Shown here in pieces: positions 1 through 14,100 of a stretch of 64,000 bases of DNA. The position numbers and the translations under genes were made by a program. The stretch's first letter is position 1, and every line of letters starts with the position of its first letter. Origin of the DNA: Pterobdella sp. o SKG-2022 (lineage: Eukaryota; Annelida; Clitellata; Hirudinida; Piscicolidae); the NCBI GenBank assembly GCA_964035795.1, contig OZ038323.1:7789227-7853226 (forward strand). The letters are read 5' to 3'. The notes under the pieces are model-generated. The model was not told the origin of the DNA and did not search any database. It saw only the letters and a program-made list of their open reading frames with translations.

Positions 1-2646
1 GTGTTTATTATATTATGTTTTATCTTAACTTTTTAGAGACATCCTAATGTACTTATAAGCAATATCAACAGCTTTCAACGTCAATTTATGGGAAAAATTT
101 AGTACATTTATTAAGCAAAAAGTAGCTATAACTTTCGATAAGTTTGCCTTATCATAAAACATTAGCGAAAAAAAAAGTAACTAAATAAATTTTTTTCGCT
201 AATGTTTTATGATAAGGCTAAACTTATCGAAAGTTATAGCTACTTTTTGCTTAATAAATGTACTAAATTTTTCCCATAAATTGACGTTGAAAACTGTTGA
301 TATATATTATCTTTTTTTGAGTGCTTTTTATCAGCACAGCAGTATACTTCTAAATATGACAAGGTAATTAAACAAATAAGTGTTCTTCAAATAATCAAAA
401 TGATATTTATAAATAAATATCTCATATTTATGAGATGATTGTATCTATAAATAAATATGAGTTTTCATGAAATAATTAAATCTATAAATAGCTATAATTA
501 CAATAATAATAAATTATAATAACTATAATTACATCATTAATAATCCCATTTGTGAATAACATTGGAGGAAAATGAATGTTTATTCAAAATATATATGTTA
601 CTAAAAATAACATTAATGAATAAAGATTCCCTGACGCTTTTAATGCTGTGATTCCGAAAGGCGGTCATTTCTTGTACCTCACTAGATCTAAGCAGCTTAA
701 CACTATCATCAAGGTTCATATAGTTATATTTGGTACAAATAATGATCAACAAAAATAACAATAATGATTCTAAAAATAGCAATGATATGAAAAATACCAA
801 TATTAATTTTTAAAATAAAAATTTAAAAAACAATGAAAAGAAAGTATAAAAATTAAAAATTTGAAATATTCAAATAATAATAAATAATGAAAATAATAAA
901 AATAACGGATAATATCATTAATAAATTATCGATCCCACAGAACCATTTAGAGAGACAGAGCCCGTAATAGTTTTCCTCAATTTCCCATCAATTTTCTAAG
1001 CTTCAGCATTATTTTTCTATCACATTCGATTGGGATTTAGAAGTGCTTGAGAGGGATGTTTGAATAATGAAACTTTTATTTCTTTTTAAAATCGTGATTT
1101 TTTTTATTGTTGTCATCACTGTTTTTGCAAATTTTTGATTATTATTGATTTTTTTTATTATTGCTATTGTTATTATTGTATGTTCATTATTGAATCAATT
1201 TTATTATTGATGTTATTATGCCTGATATTCATTGCCTTCTCCATGCCGTATTCAACTATATTAACCTTATTCTTTTCAATGATAATCAATTGATATTTAC
1301 AACTTATTGAAGATCTATACTTTTACGTATAATTTTGAATAAGCATTCATCTTCTATGCACACATAACACACCTACTCCCATACCTGCATTCCTTAACTA
1401 TGTGTTATCAACATAATAATCGCTGTTAGATGCTTACAACAGTTACTGTCACCCATTATAGATAAAAGATTTTTAGCAACTTTTGTATAAAATAAAAAAT
1501 ATTGATGAGGGATGTCTCTGAAAAAGATAGATATATTTTAAATATACCTGTGATCCACTTATAATTATTCATCCAATTAAGTGCCTCATTTGCATTCCTG
1601 GACGCTTCATATATTCAAACTAATATTATTTTTATAAAAAATTTAATTTTAGTCATAACTATATATCTATTACACAAGCATAAATCATCCAACGTGCTCA
1701 GTATAATCACTTCAACTTATTGTTCTTGATAACACCATTGAATTTTATTCACTGTTAAGTACACATGCTTTTTGAGACGATTCACAGTCATTTCCACCAG
1801 GTTTTTGCTACTATTGTAGCTATCATTACTAAACTCAGTGGTCAAATAGTACTGCTGCATGTATGATTAAAAAGAGATCCAAGTTAATATAAAGATGGTA
1901 TATTTTTAATAGGATTTGTGACAATACACAATTGAGTTGAAATTATTGATTTTTTATAATTATTTAGGCGGGAAGTTTTTGTGTATTTCTATTGCACTTG
2001 ATATTCGATTTGAATATTTTTTTAAAGGTTTTTGTTGATTTAATTTTTGATAATCACTGCGCAACTTCGACACAACCTCACGATGAATATTTTGATAAAA
2101 ATATATTGTTTTTGCACGAAATAAAATTTATGATTATACCATTAGTAGAAAAATATTAAAACAAAGGTATCTATTTTTTAGAAAAATGATTTTAAAAATA
2201 AAAACCATAGAAAAATTAAAAAAAAGTTAAAATAAAACCCTTTAAATTGAAAAAAGTCCTATAAAACCATTATTCCTTGCATAAGCGGAAAAAATGCAGA
2301 GAGAGAAAGCTAGAACACAACTATCAACAACATATACAACTACAGACAGTGTTTACAACTATAAATACAACATGTACAACCTACAAATTACATGGCACTT
2401 AAAATTACAATTATTAATGTATATTATCTTTAATATTATCATTGGTTTTATTCATATAATGAGTAAAAGTAAACAAAATATCAAAATAATATCATAATCT
2501 GGCATCAAATCTCATGAATCCAAACATCAGACATGATCAAAATCTAAACATCAATACAGTCTTCGAGCACTCTAGTGAATTTATAAATCACTTTCTTCGT
2601 ATTTATTCCAGAATTATCTAAAACTCCTTTCTTGGTTTCAACTCTC
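1..2646. other. Intergenic region, no gene seen
   Basis: AT-rich sequence with no open frame that looks coding. The only clear structure is the foldback element near its left end (listed separately). Short ORFs at 537-800 (minus) and 2294-2497 (plus) have compositions expected of AT-rich noncoding DNA and lack recognisable motifs or splice-flanked structure. The last ~100 bases probably include the 3' UTR of the minus-strand CAP-like gene that ends at 2647. Confidence 0.6.
62..303. repeat. Long inverted repeat (foldback element)
   Basis: Two arms of roughly 110 bp, about 62-174 and 193-303, are near-perfect reverse complements separated by a short AT-rich spacer. The left arm contains AGCTATAACTTTCGATAAG and the right arm CTTATCGAAAGTTATAGCT. 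The outer ends are AATATCAACAG and CTGTTGATAT. No ORF lies inside. This is the form of a non-autonomous foldback/MITE element or a hairpin-forming repeat. A degraded relative sharing the same core lies at about 61.2-61.4 kb, which supports a dispersed family rather than a chance palindrome. Confidence 0.8.
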
Positions 2647-4920
2647 TCAAAAAGAGAAAACGAAAGGTACAGATTTGATGTCTCCATCATTGAAAGTGCT
2701 TGATACTTGGTCTGGCACTGTGTGCGCTAAAGACTGCAGTGATGGTGTATTATAATGTCGAAAAACCATAAAATATGTTTCTATACCACAGTATAAGATT
2801 ATACCAAAATTGACCTCAAAACAAACTCACTGAATTTCTCACATCCAACTAAAATACACCCATACACCACACTTTATCATCTTATCCAGCATTCCCCCAT
2901 TGAATGCAACCTTACTCTCTACCCCACCATTAAACCCAAACACACCATACCACCAACCTTCTCTTCCTCAGAAACCACAATGATTGTGAAGTTACAACAC
3001 TTGGTGTTGAAGAACTCACAAGTCTTCACTGTTTCACTATCAACAAAGATTATCGTCTCGTTTGAGTTCAATATTGTGCATTTTTTTAAACCTGTCTTTG
3101 TCTGTATTAATAGTTACTATTGTAGCTAAGCTTTTATTAGTGATGAGTATTGCAATAATAAGTAATATTGACTCAAAACTACTTAAAAAACCTAGTTTAT
3201 GAGTTGCATGCTATATGAACCAAATTTTTGAAATATATGAACTGAAGTTATATAAAAAACACACCAAATAAAAAGAACAAAAAAAATCATAATAAATACA
3301 CAAACCTGCACTTGCACATGCTCACAGTCCTTGATGACCACCTCAGTACAGCCCTCCACCACCACACTCACCTTCTTACTCTCTTCTGTACCATTGGTTA
3401 TTATGATTCTATGTTATTACTATTATCATTATGTTATTACTATTATTAGTAGTAGTAGCCTAAGTAAAATATTCTTAACCAATAACAACATTCTTGATGC
3501 AGCACTCAACATTGGCACACATTCGAAAACAATTCTGCACCACCAGCTTGCTTGCATGGCCCTGCACCTTAAGCTCATTGTTGTTTGATATAGCAGTCTG
3601 TTGTGGTTATGTTTGATGTCTTTTATAGTGTGGTTTGGTGTCTGTTGTGGTTTGAGTGCAATGTTGATTTGTTGTTAGATTATGAGAAGTGTTATTTGAT
3701 GTGCAGTGTTGCTCTACCATGATTTAGACATATTTTTCTTTATAAACTAAAGTGAATAGAAATCAATTTAATTTTAAAATTTAACTGAAATAATAACAAA
3801 GATGAATCTTAAGTGAACTCATTACCATATGAATAACATCATCCTCAATAGTGTACAGTGGTTGAGTTTCATTGCTTGTTCCAGTAACATCTGTCTTTTC
3901 TTTATTAAAAGTTACATTATTTTTGTTAGTTTCCTCAGACACAGATACATCATTTGGTGTTGCATTGTTGAACTTTTCCACAATAAGTAAGCAAATATTT
4001 TCGAGTTTTTCAACATATTTTGCGAATACTTCAACTTTTTTGTCAGTTGAAGCTGTATTGCTTTCAACATCTTTATTGGGGGTAGTTGATGTTATATTTG
4101 TTTCTGCACTGTGGTTTGAAAGATTGGTTTTTTTCAGTTTATCTTCAACAATGTTACTTGTTGTGGGAGCATTAATGTTATTTGTTGTAGTGGTCTCAAC
4201 ATTACATGTTGTAGTGCTTTGGTCAGGTACTGTGATGATATGATGGGGTGTTACTGTGGGGGTTTGAGCAACTATTGTTGTGGCTGTATTGGAAGTTGAT
4301 GTGGATGTATTGTGGTTTGTTGTGGTAGTAGTGTTGGAAGTATTGTTTGGCAAGTTCTTTTTAATATTTTCATCTATACTAATGTTTGGACTTTTGATGT
4401 CACTTTTTTTAGTTGTTGTGATATTTTGAAGTGTTTTTGTTTCTTCTAGTTTAGTTGCTGCAACATTTTGTATTTCTGTATTTATAATTATATCCTCGGT
4501 TTTAGCAACATTATTCATTTCTGAATCAACAATCTTTTTATCAACACAATCTGGTTTGACTTCTTCATTTCTTATTGGAGCTGCATTTCGGTTGCCCATG
4601 TTGACATTAACTTCACCACCGGTTAACTTTTCTTTTATCTCCAAGTCTTTTTCAGCGGTTTCTTTTGTTTTAAGAACTTTTTCAGAACTATTATCAAAGT
4701 TTATGGTGTTATCAAATGTCTTTGATATAGGCTTTTGGGTTGTTTTGATTGCCTCGCTTTTATTTTTTTCTCCGTTTGAATTGCTGCTGCATTTTGTATG
4801 ATTCATCACATTGGCCACATTTTTTTCTTCATCCTCTTCTGCAAAACCCTTCTTTTTTTTATTCTTCAAGTCTCCAGATGAATTGACTCTGGGACGAATA
4901 CAGCATAACATTTTAGTCAA
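2647..4920 (-). CDS. CAP: CAP-like protein: Thr/Lys-rich N-terminus plus C-terminal CARP/beta-helix domain
   Basis: Proposed model (minus strand): 4920-3826, 3597-3487, 3371-3306, 3056-2958, 2733-2647; all joins are phase 0, giving about 485 residues. The C-terminal ~120 residues resemble the actin-binding CARP domain of cyclase-associated protein: TIEDDVIHM, then NNNELKVQGHASKLVVQNC (CAP: NTTLQIKG...ITVDNC), EGCTEVVIKDC, TIIFVDSETVKTC, and near the end VPDQ followed by a hydrophobic strand (CAP: VPEQF...). In known CAPs this domain binds ADP-actin and promotes nucleotide exchange. The first ~350 residues are low-complexity, rich in Thr, Asn, Lys and Glu, with one predicted helical stretch (VEVFAKYVEKLENICLLIVE). 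The usual CAP helical-folded domain, polyproline and WH2 regions are not evident. An alternative start at Met4 gives MLCC, a possible palmitoylation site. The 3487 donor could instead be 3490. TBCC/RP2-type beta-helix proteins are an alternative assignment. Confidence 0.72.
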
Positions 4921-5191
4921 ATTTAAAATCGAAAGTATACTTTTAGAAAAAGCTTTAAAAGTGAAGTTAAATATAATAACAGCGCTTAATAAGAATTCAT
5001 TTCAAATTCAAATTAGATGTCATTAAACTCAAAGCATGTTTTAAAAAGTTTTTTGTTTCATTAAAGCAAGAAAAATTTAAAAAAAAAATATAAATCCGGA
5101 AAGAATATAATTACAGAGCAATTAAACTTAAAGCGTTTACATCCTTGATTTTAGACGTTTTAAGACCCAAACTTTTTCAAAACTCATTAAC
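4921..5191. promoter_or_regulatory. Probable shared promoter between divergent CAP-like and CYFIP genes
   Basis: Only 271 bp separate the start codons of the minus-strand CAP-like gene (4920) and plus-strand CYFIP (5192). No further coding exon is needed between them, so both 5' UTRs and any promoter must share this AT-rich interval unless non-coding first exons lie elsewhere. No TATA box is assigned because AT-richness makes such matches meaningless. Confidence 0.45.
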
Positions 5192-8100
5192 ATGGATATA
5201 ATTGAAAAACCGCTTTTCCCCTTTGTCTCCACAATAACAGTCGAACATGTTATTGAGAAAACACATAAATTAATGGACTTGATCTACAAAAACTCATTTG
5301 GTGACCTGGACAAAGTCAGTAATTACAACGATGCCCAGAATATTAAGCAGGTGTACAACTGCAGTAATGATAACGAGGAGAATAAAAGGCCTCACAACTA
5401 TATTCACAATGATTCTTACCTATATAAACTCAGTCCCAACGAGAACTTTGTCGACAGAAATATTTTCACTCCTACCTGCTCCAAGTTCACTCAAGAAGCA
5501 GAATCTATCGCTAAAATCGTTCGATCATTTCTTTGCTTCATCCTTACATAAATATAAAAATACAACAAGCTTAGTTTGAAAAAACTTAATAGCATATTAA
5601 TACATAAGAGACACACCTAACGCTATTCACGCAACTATCTTGCACACAGAGCTATCTGTTGGAAGAGGCGGAAGAGTATGCTAGTATGTTGTATACATGG
5701 AGAAGCTGTACTATTCCCTTACCTAAGGTGCTTGTGTGATGCGGGTGCTGTTTTTTACTCATTAATTGCCATGAAAGCTTAAATTTCATGAGATTAATTC
5801 TAGAATAATCGGCAAACTTTTAGAGTATGTCAGCGGAAGGAATGAACGTTTCAGTTGAGCTGATCGAAAAAGAAGTTGAAAAACTCAAAAATTTTTACTT
5901 TTTTCAGGTGATTAATTTCATCAAAATTTATTCAATTGAAATTGACTATATATTTAAACTTAACCGACCAACCGCAGAGAGAGGCGGTTGAGATCTACCG
6001 CAATGAAGTGATCCGATTGGTTAATGCTTCGAGTGAGTACAACAACACAGAATGCCTCTTAATGCTGATAAAATTTTCAAGTTGTTTGAGTACTTTGGAT
6101 GAGTTGAAAAACATCAAAGCTAGCGTCAAAAATGACTTTGCTCATTACAAGAGGTGGGTAGGGCTTATGGGAGATGGGTGGAGTTTTTGGGAAGTGGATG
6201 AAGTTTATAAAAAAAGTGGTGTTATATAATAGTCAAGGTTCAAATAAAGATTCTTAGATGGTTGGATAAGTTTTTACTAAAAGCAAACATAACGCAAAAT
6301 ATTTAAACTATGAAAAAGTATGCCACATCTGCGACAGATTGATGGGCAAACGACCAATAAGCCATGAGAAGGTAGACCAGCTGAGAGACATTTCTCTTTT
6401 CCTTGCCACTCATAATGCTATTTCTCTTAAGGTTTTAAAGTTTTCTATGTCTGAAAGTAATTTTTCGGGTTGAAATTGCTACAAAGTTATAAAGTCGTGA
6501 GCGTGTTGAAGAGGCTTGTCCTTCAGTATTGAGTAAGCACAACGTAAACATATCACGTGAAACCAAGGTTAAAGAAGTGATGAGCGTGGCGAATGGTTAT
6601 CAAGACTTGTTCTGCCAACTGATTAACTTTTGTGTAGCGAGGTACGAGACCGCTACATACCTGTTGCCAAGAGAGAAGTACGATCTTATCAAGGTGAGAG
6701 AAGTTGCCTTACTGTATATGTATCTTGAGAGTCTATAATCGTTGGTTTGTATTTGTAATATCAAATGATTATTTAAACATAGAAATAATTATGAATATAC
6801 AGTTAATTAAAAAAATAAATAGTACTTTAAATAAGAGATTTTCAACCCCAAAAACACCAAAAAATTTTCAAAAATATCTAACGTAAAAACCAATGAGATG
6901 AAATATATGATGTTAAAGGTGATAGGATTCCTTTTGTATATGTTGGACGGTCCACAGTTCAACATCAACAAAACTAAGAAGGTTAGTCTCTCCAAGATTG
7001 ACTGCCTCTTCAAGGAAGTCGAAGTAGGTTCTTTATGACCTTTGAAGAATATTTCTCAATCATTTCCTTAATTTAGATGACGTTTTAAAGATGATGAAGA
7101 TTTTTTACTGACACGTTTTATACTAAGTTTTATTCCACTTAATTTTTCAAATATAGTTTTTTAAAGTTTGTCTCAAACTTCTACTTTTCTTCAAGTTCAA
7201 TTTTATTACATATATTTTTTATTGAAACATAAATCTAGGTCATTCCGTTGTACGGTGACACAGTTTTCAGCGCTTTCAAGTATGTTGAGCGTAGCACCAA
7301 CTACGACGCATCTCATTGGCCAAAATCTGCTTCATTTGAAGTTAGTTCTCAAAGCTCATTAGCCAGCCAAATGACCCAATTTCGACAACAGCACACCCAC
7401 ATTGTTATGGAGTTTGTTTCGAAGCTTTCAACGAACGAAGCAAAAGTAAAATTAAGTTTAAACAAACATTTTTCTTTTTAAATTTAAACTTCAATGATAA
7501 AATAATAAAAAAAACGATTAATATTCATAATAAAAATAATAATAATATCATAATTATTATTTCTAGATAGCCCAGTTATCTCTTGATCACATCCCCTCAA
7601 ACGAACACATGTCTGTATGTTATGATCTCACCTTCAAATCTCTCCAAACCATGTCTCAATGGACTTGTGCTGTGCTTGAGATGGTAAGATAATGGAATGG
7701 TGAAGTGTTAATAGTGAACTGATGTGGTGATGGAGTGGGAGGGGGGAGTATTGAGATGATGATGAGCTGGTGATGAGATGGTGGTTATATGAACTAGCAC
7801 TAGGGTAAAGTGGTGTTGCGTAGAACTGTATACTCATTATAATAAACACAGATATCGTGGAAAATGACTCACCCGGTTGAAGGGACAAGAGGCTCTGAAA
7901 CTTGCCCTCCAGATGCTACCAATTTTGAAAAGGTTTGTAGTTTTTCAATCAACTAATTTTGTAATATTAGTATTGTAGGTATGCTAAAACGGCTATTAGA
8001 CGGCTTCTAAGCAGGGTCTCTGTAGTGCTATTGATAGGTTTCGCAAAGCACACTTTCAGTCAACACGATAACAATTATCTATTCACCTTAAAAAGGTTTT

Positions 8101-11100
8101 ATAGAACATTGAACCTTGAAAATATTCTCATCTTTCCACAGGCGACCAAGTACAACTACACAAGCGAAGATAAGAGCAACCTCGTTGAAATGATAGGCTT
8201 CATAAACGACATTAAAAAACTAATGAAAACCCATCTTTCTCATCTCAACAAATGCCTGTTACACCGCATGTTTCAGCAACTACAATCCTATCTCAATGTG
8301 GGACTTAGTGAACCAATCAGGAAAGCCAACAAACACAATAAAACTCTTCTACATTCGTGAGTCTAACATTATATCTTTTCTCAACAAAGTATTTTTGTCT
8401 ATTATGTTAAAGCCATAAAACAATCTCTCATTAACTTTTTTTACAACATTTCACATGGTTTAATGATATCAATTCTCTCACCAGTTTCTTGACAGCCATT
8501 CAAAACTCCGGAGTAGACATAAATTCTGTCCTTCATGTTGTGAGTTCCATTATATAACTCAACGATATTACACATCTCACGACATATTTTTTCATCATTT
8601 TTTCCATATAATAATGTTAAAAATAATAATAACTACTACGTCATACAGACTGAAAGCAAAAAACCGAAAAAAGGGCATGAGTTGTACTCGATTAAAACAA
8701 AGCAGGCCAGAACCTCAATGTGTCAGGTCTGTATTGGTGTTTAATAGAACTGTTTATCGTTTCATTATCATCTATTGCATTTGATGATGGTTACCAAAAG
8801 TGCTGTAAGGGTTGTATAGGAATAAAAGAAAATCTATTAACAAAATATATATAATACAGACACGGGTTATTATTTAGGCATAAAACACACGAAACTTTTC
8901 TCAAAACGTTTTTACATTACTGTTAACAAAGCTAACCACAGTGACTTACTCTCTTCTCCCCCTGAAACACCATACAGTTATATCTGATAAGGTCCATAAC
9001 AGAGTACTTGATCGACAAGAGCAACCCCAAGAACCCAGGAAAGGATATTGATAGTTCCTATATAAAAGCTATTAAAGAGTTTTTCAACCAATCACACAAC
9101 TGGAAATATTTAATTCAGCTTGAAGGTTTGTCAGTATAATCTTTATGGAAATTTTTTTATGCAGACTAAAAAATAGATCAATAGCTTAATAACTATTATT
9201 ACTGTTATTATTATTACTGTTATTTATGGTCCGCACGAATCTTAATTAAAAACTCATTTTGTTCCTCAAATTTACATATAACTCTCAAAAAACTCCATCA
9301 GAAACGATAGGAATGTCTTGTGACTTGAGTCAACTGTGGTACAGGGAGTTCTACTTAGAGATGACCAAGGGAGAAGAAATACAGGTTTGAGTTATCTGTT
9401 GTTATATTAGCCATATTGGTTATTATTATATCATCCGCATAGTTTAATGGGAACATAAGGGGTACCGTTCTGTGAACATACCTTATATGCAAACGTAAAA
9501 TAAATTTCGGGTGACTGATGGCTGACTTGCATAGAAAAATTTGTGTGTAATTCATATTAATTGTTTTTCTTATTAGGAAAATAAAAATTACATTTTTATT
9601 TTGCTTTTTATTTCTTATACTCACCATCAAATTCTCTTTTATATAAATGTTTGTATACATCATCTGATAATATAACCAATACTCAAAGAAAATTATTACT
9701 TAATATATAAATAACTGTTTTTTTTTCTGATAAATATGACATTGTAACATACATTCTTTTTTTACCCCCTTATTAACCAATAACATAGATCTTTTATTAA
9801 TACTGTATAATACAAATAAAAAGTCAATCAACCAATCAAATCTTTTTTATAGCCCGTTTTCCTTTATCAAGGGTTGGTAACAAACAAAAAGTATTAAACT
9901 AAATTCCCAAAGCTTTTTTGCTGTTATTTTTCTATTGATGCTTGCTCATACAGTTCCCCATTGAGCAATCTCTCATCTGGATTTTGAGTAGCTTCATCCT
10001 GGATAAAAAAGATATCTACCTTACTCAGTAGTTTTTATATTCATTCTATGCTTTTTGAGTAGTTTCTAATGGTCTAGTGTCAATAGAAATCCTTACTTGG
10101 TACTATTGAAAAACGTTCTTCAATACTGATTGGATAACATTTATTAATAATAAAACTCTTAAAGATATTTAAACCACTCTTTAATACTATCAAAATTATT
10201 TTTAATGATATTGATACCATTTTTAATTCTATAAGAAACCATTTTAAACGCTAACCAATCAAGTTTTCTAATGGTGGTGTTTGACCTGTACAATCAGTCA
10301 GCCAATTGTGCCTTGTACACCTTCAAGAAAAAGCATCTCTTTTTGGAAATTGAAGCAGAAGTAGCCTATAGCTAATCTTTAACATCAATGATAATGATAA
10401 GTTTCTCATAAAAATGTGATTATTAGTAAAAATATTACAGAATAAACAACACAATGTCTCAGTAATAATTTTTTTTTTGATATACCAGTATAAAGATAAG
10501 TTAATGAGGCTATGTAAAAAAGAATAAACTTTTTTCAGGCTCTGTTATGCTTCGAGCAGTTGGTCTTCAAGCTGAGTGAGAGGCTGTATGAGAGTTACCG
10601 CATCAAGGCTGCCATGTTAGTGCTTTTTATGTCTCCCCATTTATTTATTTAATCAATTATTCAACTAATTGTTAAATTATCTATTTACTCTTTTGATTGC
10701 AAAAAATACATCATTGAACTAACGTATGGATTTCTTGGTGAAGGAATTCATGATTAACAACTAACGACATGATGTTGAACCTAAGGGTGGTTCTGAGTAA
10801 GAAGTTTTGCAAGATACACCAGAACACTGACAAGAACAACACAAGGGTAGATTACCTCAGAATTCTGCTGCAGAAAAACTTTCAAGTTTGAAAATGCTTT
10901 ACTATTTGTTCTTGACACGTTATTGCTAACTTTTCTGGCCACGCCTGCATCATCATTATATCACTGCACCATTCGTTTTCTGACTAGCTTGACAGTTTAA
11001 AAGCTTTCCTTTACATGTACACTACTCAAGTAAGTGAAAATAAGCTAGATAGCGCACTATAGCCTCGCTCAGAGGCGTTCAATTCACTTAATAACAACCT

Positions 11101-14100
11101 TCTTCTCTCTCAACTGCAGTTGTTAGGTAGATCAATGGATTTGAAACAGCGTATGACAAAATGCATGAACGACTTCACATTAAAAGCCCTCAACGCGGCC
11201 ATAAACCGATTTGAATGTGGTAGTATCAAAGGTGTTATGGTGGGTTGGATTGTTTTAATGACTGTTAATGGAAATTCTTTTTTTGTTGTTTTTATTTTAT
11301 TTTTTTTTCAATCATTTTTGTCTATGACTGATTGAAGACCTCTTAAATGTTCCAATAAATTCAATTTAAAGGAACTAACTACACTGTTAGAAATAACGAA
11401 AGAAACTCACAAACTACTGAAGAAATACTTAGATCTAGATGATTATCAAACACTATGGTTAGAGGCGAATCATAACATTACCTCATCTTATGGTAGGGTG
11501 TGTATCTACATTCTCTTGGAACTCACTTCAGATTTCTTGCCTCACTACTGCTACAACTCTACCACAGGGAGGTAGTTTTTTGAAGTGTTATTTATAACTT
11601 TGAGTTTACTTCTAGAGTTTATGAATGTATTAATAGAAATGTAATGAGGTATTTATAAAGCGCTTTTTCTTATAGTTCAAAGCGTATTAATGTATTAATA
11701 AAAAGTTTTGAATAATTAATTATGGTAAGAATTTAAGTTCTTTTTATTGAAATTATAAATTAACGTTTAATCTCCAGGTTTATTTCCACGGTCCTTCCCT
11801 TTGCAGAAGTTACAGTCAGAGACAAACTGCCAACACAGCCAGCCTACCTTTTATATGGAAATAAGGTGCTTGTTAGGTTCTATGATGTTTGTGTGTTTGC
11901 TTGTTTCAGTAATTTTTGTTTTATGTGTTGTTTTATTCTTTTTGAAGTTTTTTTAATGTCTAAAGTGACACCATTAATAGAACAGTTTTATTTTTTGTGA
12001 TTTTATTTTGAACAATTATATAAACTTTCACATTCCCCAACAAACCATTTTTTATATCAACAGACGCTTGCTCAAGACTTCTCTAGTGTTTTAGATTTAT
12101 ACTCTAGTTTCTTCGGAGCTCCTCATTTATACGCCATCTTGGATCTCCTTGGATACCAAGACGTTGCTATGCTCACCAAAGAACTTCTAGAAAACACTAA
12201 AACACTGGTTAAAAGTTAAATAAATAATAAAAGCATTTTTAAAAATTTTTATTTATAAAAAATGTTGAAGTTCTCTACTGAAACTTGTAACTACTTGAAC
12301 TTTATTTCCAGTTGAAGAACACCTTAATACCCTACATAACGTCGTTGCAAGCGGTCATGCCTGAGAAGCAGATTCTACCTAGCTACTCTTACACTTCTCC
12401 AGGTGAGGCAGTTGGAGGGTGATGGGATCGGAAGCGTGAAGATGTTGAAAATTATTTTTTTAATTGATTTCGAATTCTAGGAGTGCTAGGCTATTATGAA
12501 ATCCAGCTGGAAGGCATTTTGGCTTACTCAGACCTGCAACCAAAAGTTATTTTTCCACGTTTTGAAAGCAGTCATTTGTTACTGAAATTTTTTTATCATT
12601 ATAATTATTATTGAATAACATTTCAATACTTGCTTATCTGCATGAAAAATTAAAATTTTTTTGATGGTCAGGTGTTCCAATGCCTGAGAGAGATTGGAAA
12701 TACAGTAATCTTCGTGATGTTGATAGAACAATACCAGGTTAAATATGTTGTTGACTTTCTGAAAAATTTTTGTTGTTGGTATTTTAAACTTTCAAAAATA
12801 TCAAAGTTTTATATATTTTTAAATATTTTCTTGTACATTCATGTATTATGGTTAGACGATAAGCTTGAAACCTTTTAATGCCCAGACGATAAGGGAATCG
12901 CTTGAATACAACATGTCAGCCATGTTTCTAAAAGTCTTCCCTAAGCCATACATTGTGGGTCAGTGCGCATTTAGTTCATCTTTAAAAAATATATATTGAA
13001 TGTGTAAATGCCATTAAAAAAATTACTAAACCAAAGTTTTTTATTAAGAGCATATTGTTCGCCAGATGACGGGTCGGAGAAGACAGCGAAGGACAAGGCG
13101 GAAGAGAGAGAAAAACTTGAGAAGTCGATGGAAGTAAAGTACAGGTTTCAGCATATTTACCCTGTCATGGCCAAAAACGCCTCACTAGAGGTTTGAACTG
13201 CTTGATAATAATCTGATTCTAATTTCATTAGAAATGGAAGAACTTCGTGCATTAATAAACCTATGAACCATTGTGTTTAGTCATAGTTGCTTGATGAAGA
13301 TTATATATTTCTTTCCATAGTTCTACAAAGCATCAAAAAATATTATAAAAAAAACACTAGCAATTCAGCATCTGCAAGGACAACTACCTGCTGACTAAAG
13401 ACAAGCTCTCTCTGGGTCTCAGCATTTTTCCAGTCTTTCTTCGCATGTTTAAAGAGGAGCTGGAGAAGTTTGATCTTTCTGTCTTTTACGGCAACTCCAG
13501 GTGCATCAAGACTCAAGACCTTAGCGAGCCCGATAGAGATGGGAAGGTTTCCAGTCCAACAAACACTACAGCCTCTGTGTGGAGTGTTGAGATTAATGGG
13601 GAGTTTCATCGCCTCTGGTCCGCCATGCAGTTTGTCATGTGTCGCACTCAAGGCCAGCATGAACTCACAGTCGAGTGGGTGATTTAAGTTCCACAAAATA
13701 CTTCATGAGTATAGTCTTCCAAAACGCTATAGCAAAAACAAATTAAAATACATCATTCTACAATAGGCAGTTATTTGGGGAAGGACTAAACTGGGGAGGA
13801 TGCACTTTGGTATATTTGTTGGGGCAAGAGTTGAGGTTGCAATGCATGGATGTGTGTTACCACCTTCACAACGTCAACAGGGTGGACCAAGTGGATAAAG
13901 TCTGCGCTGGTGTGGTTGGTCCTTTTATATTGGCTTTTCAAGTTTTATTGTAATACACAAACATGAACTTGTTAACTGTTTTTTTTTATTTTTATGTGAA
14001 AATTTTCTATTTATGAGCACATTCTTAGTTCTTCGTTTAGGAATTTATTGCTATGGTAGAATTTTCATTAGAAAAACATGCAATAAACAACTTCAGAACT

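Noticed and set aside
3872..4801. Plus-strand Ser/Phe/Val-rich ORFs overlapping the CAP-like gene
   Set aside because: Antisense shadows of the Thr/Lys/Asn-rich coding exon; the minus strand has the longer frame, correct splice donor and homologous downstream exons.
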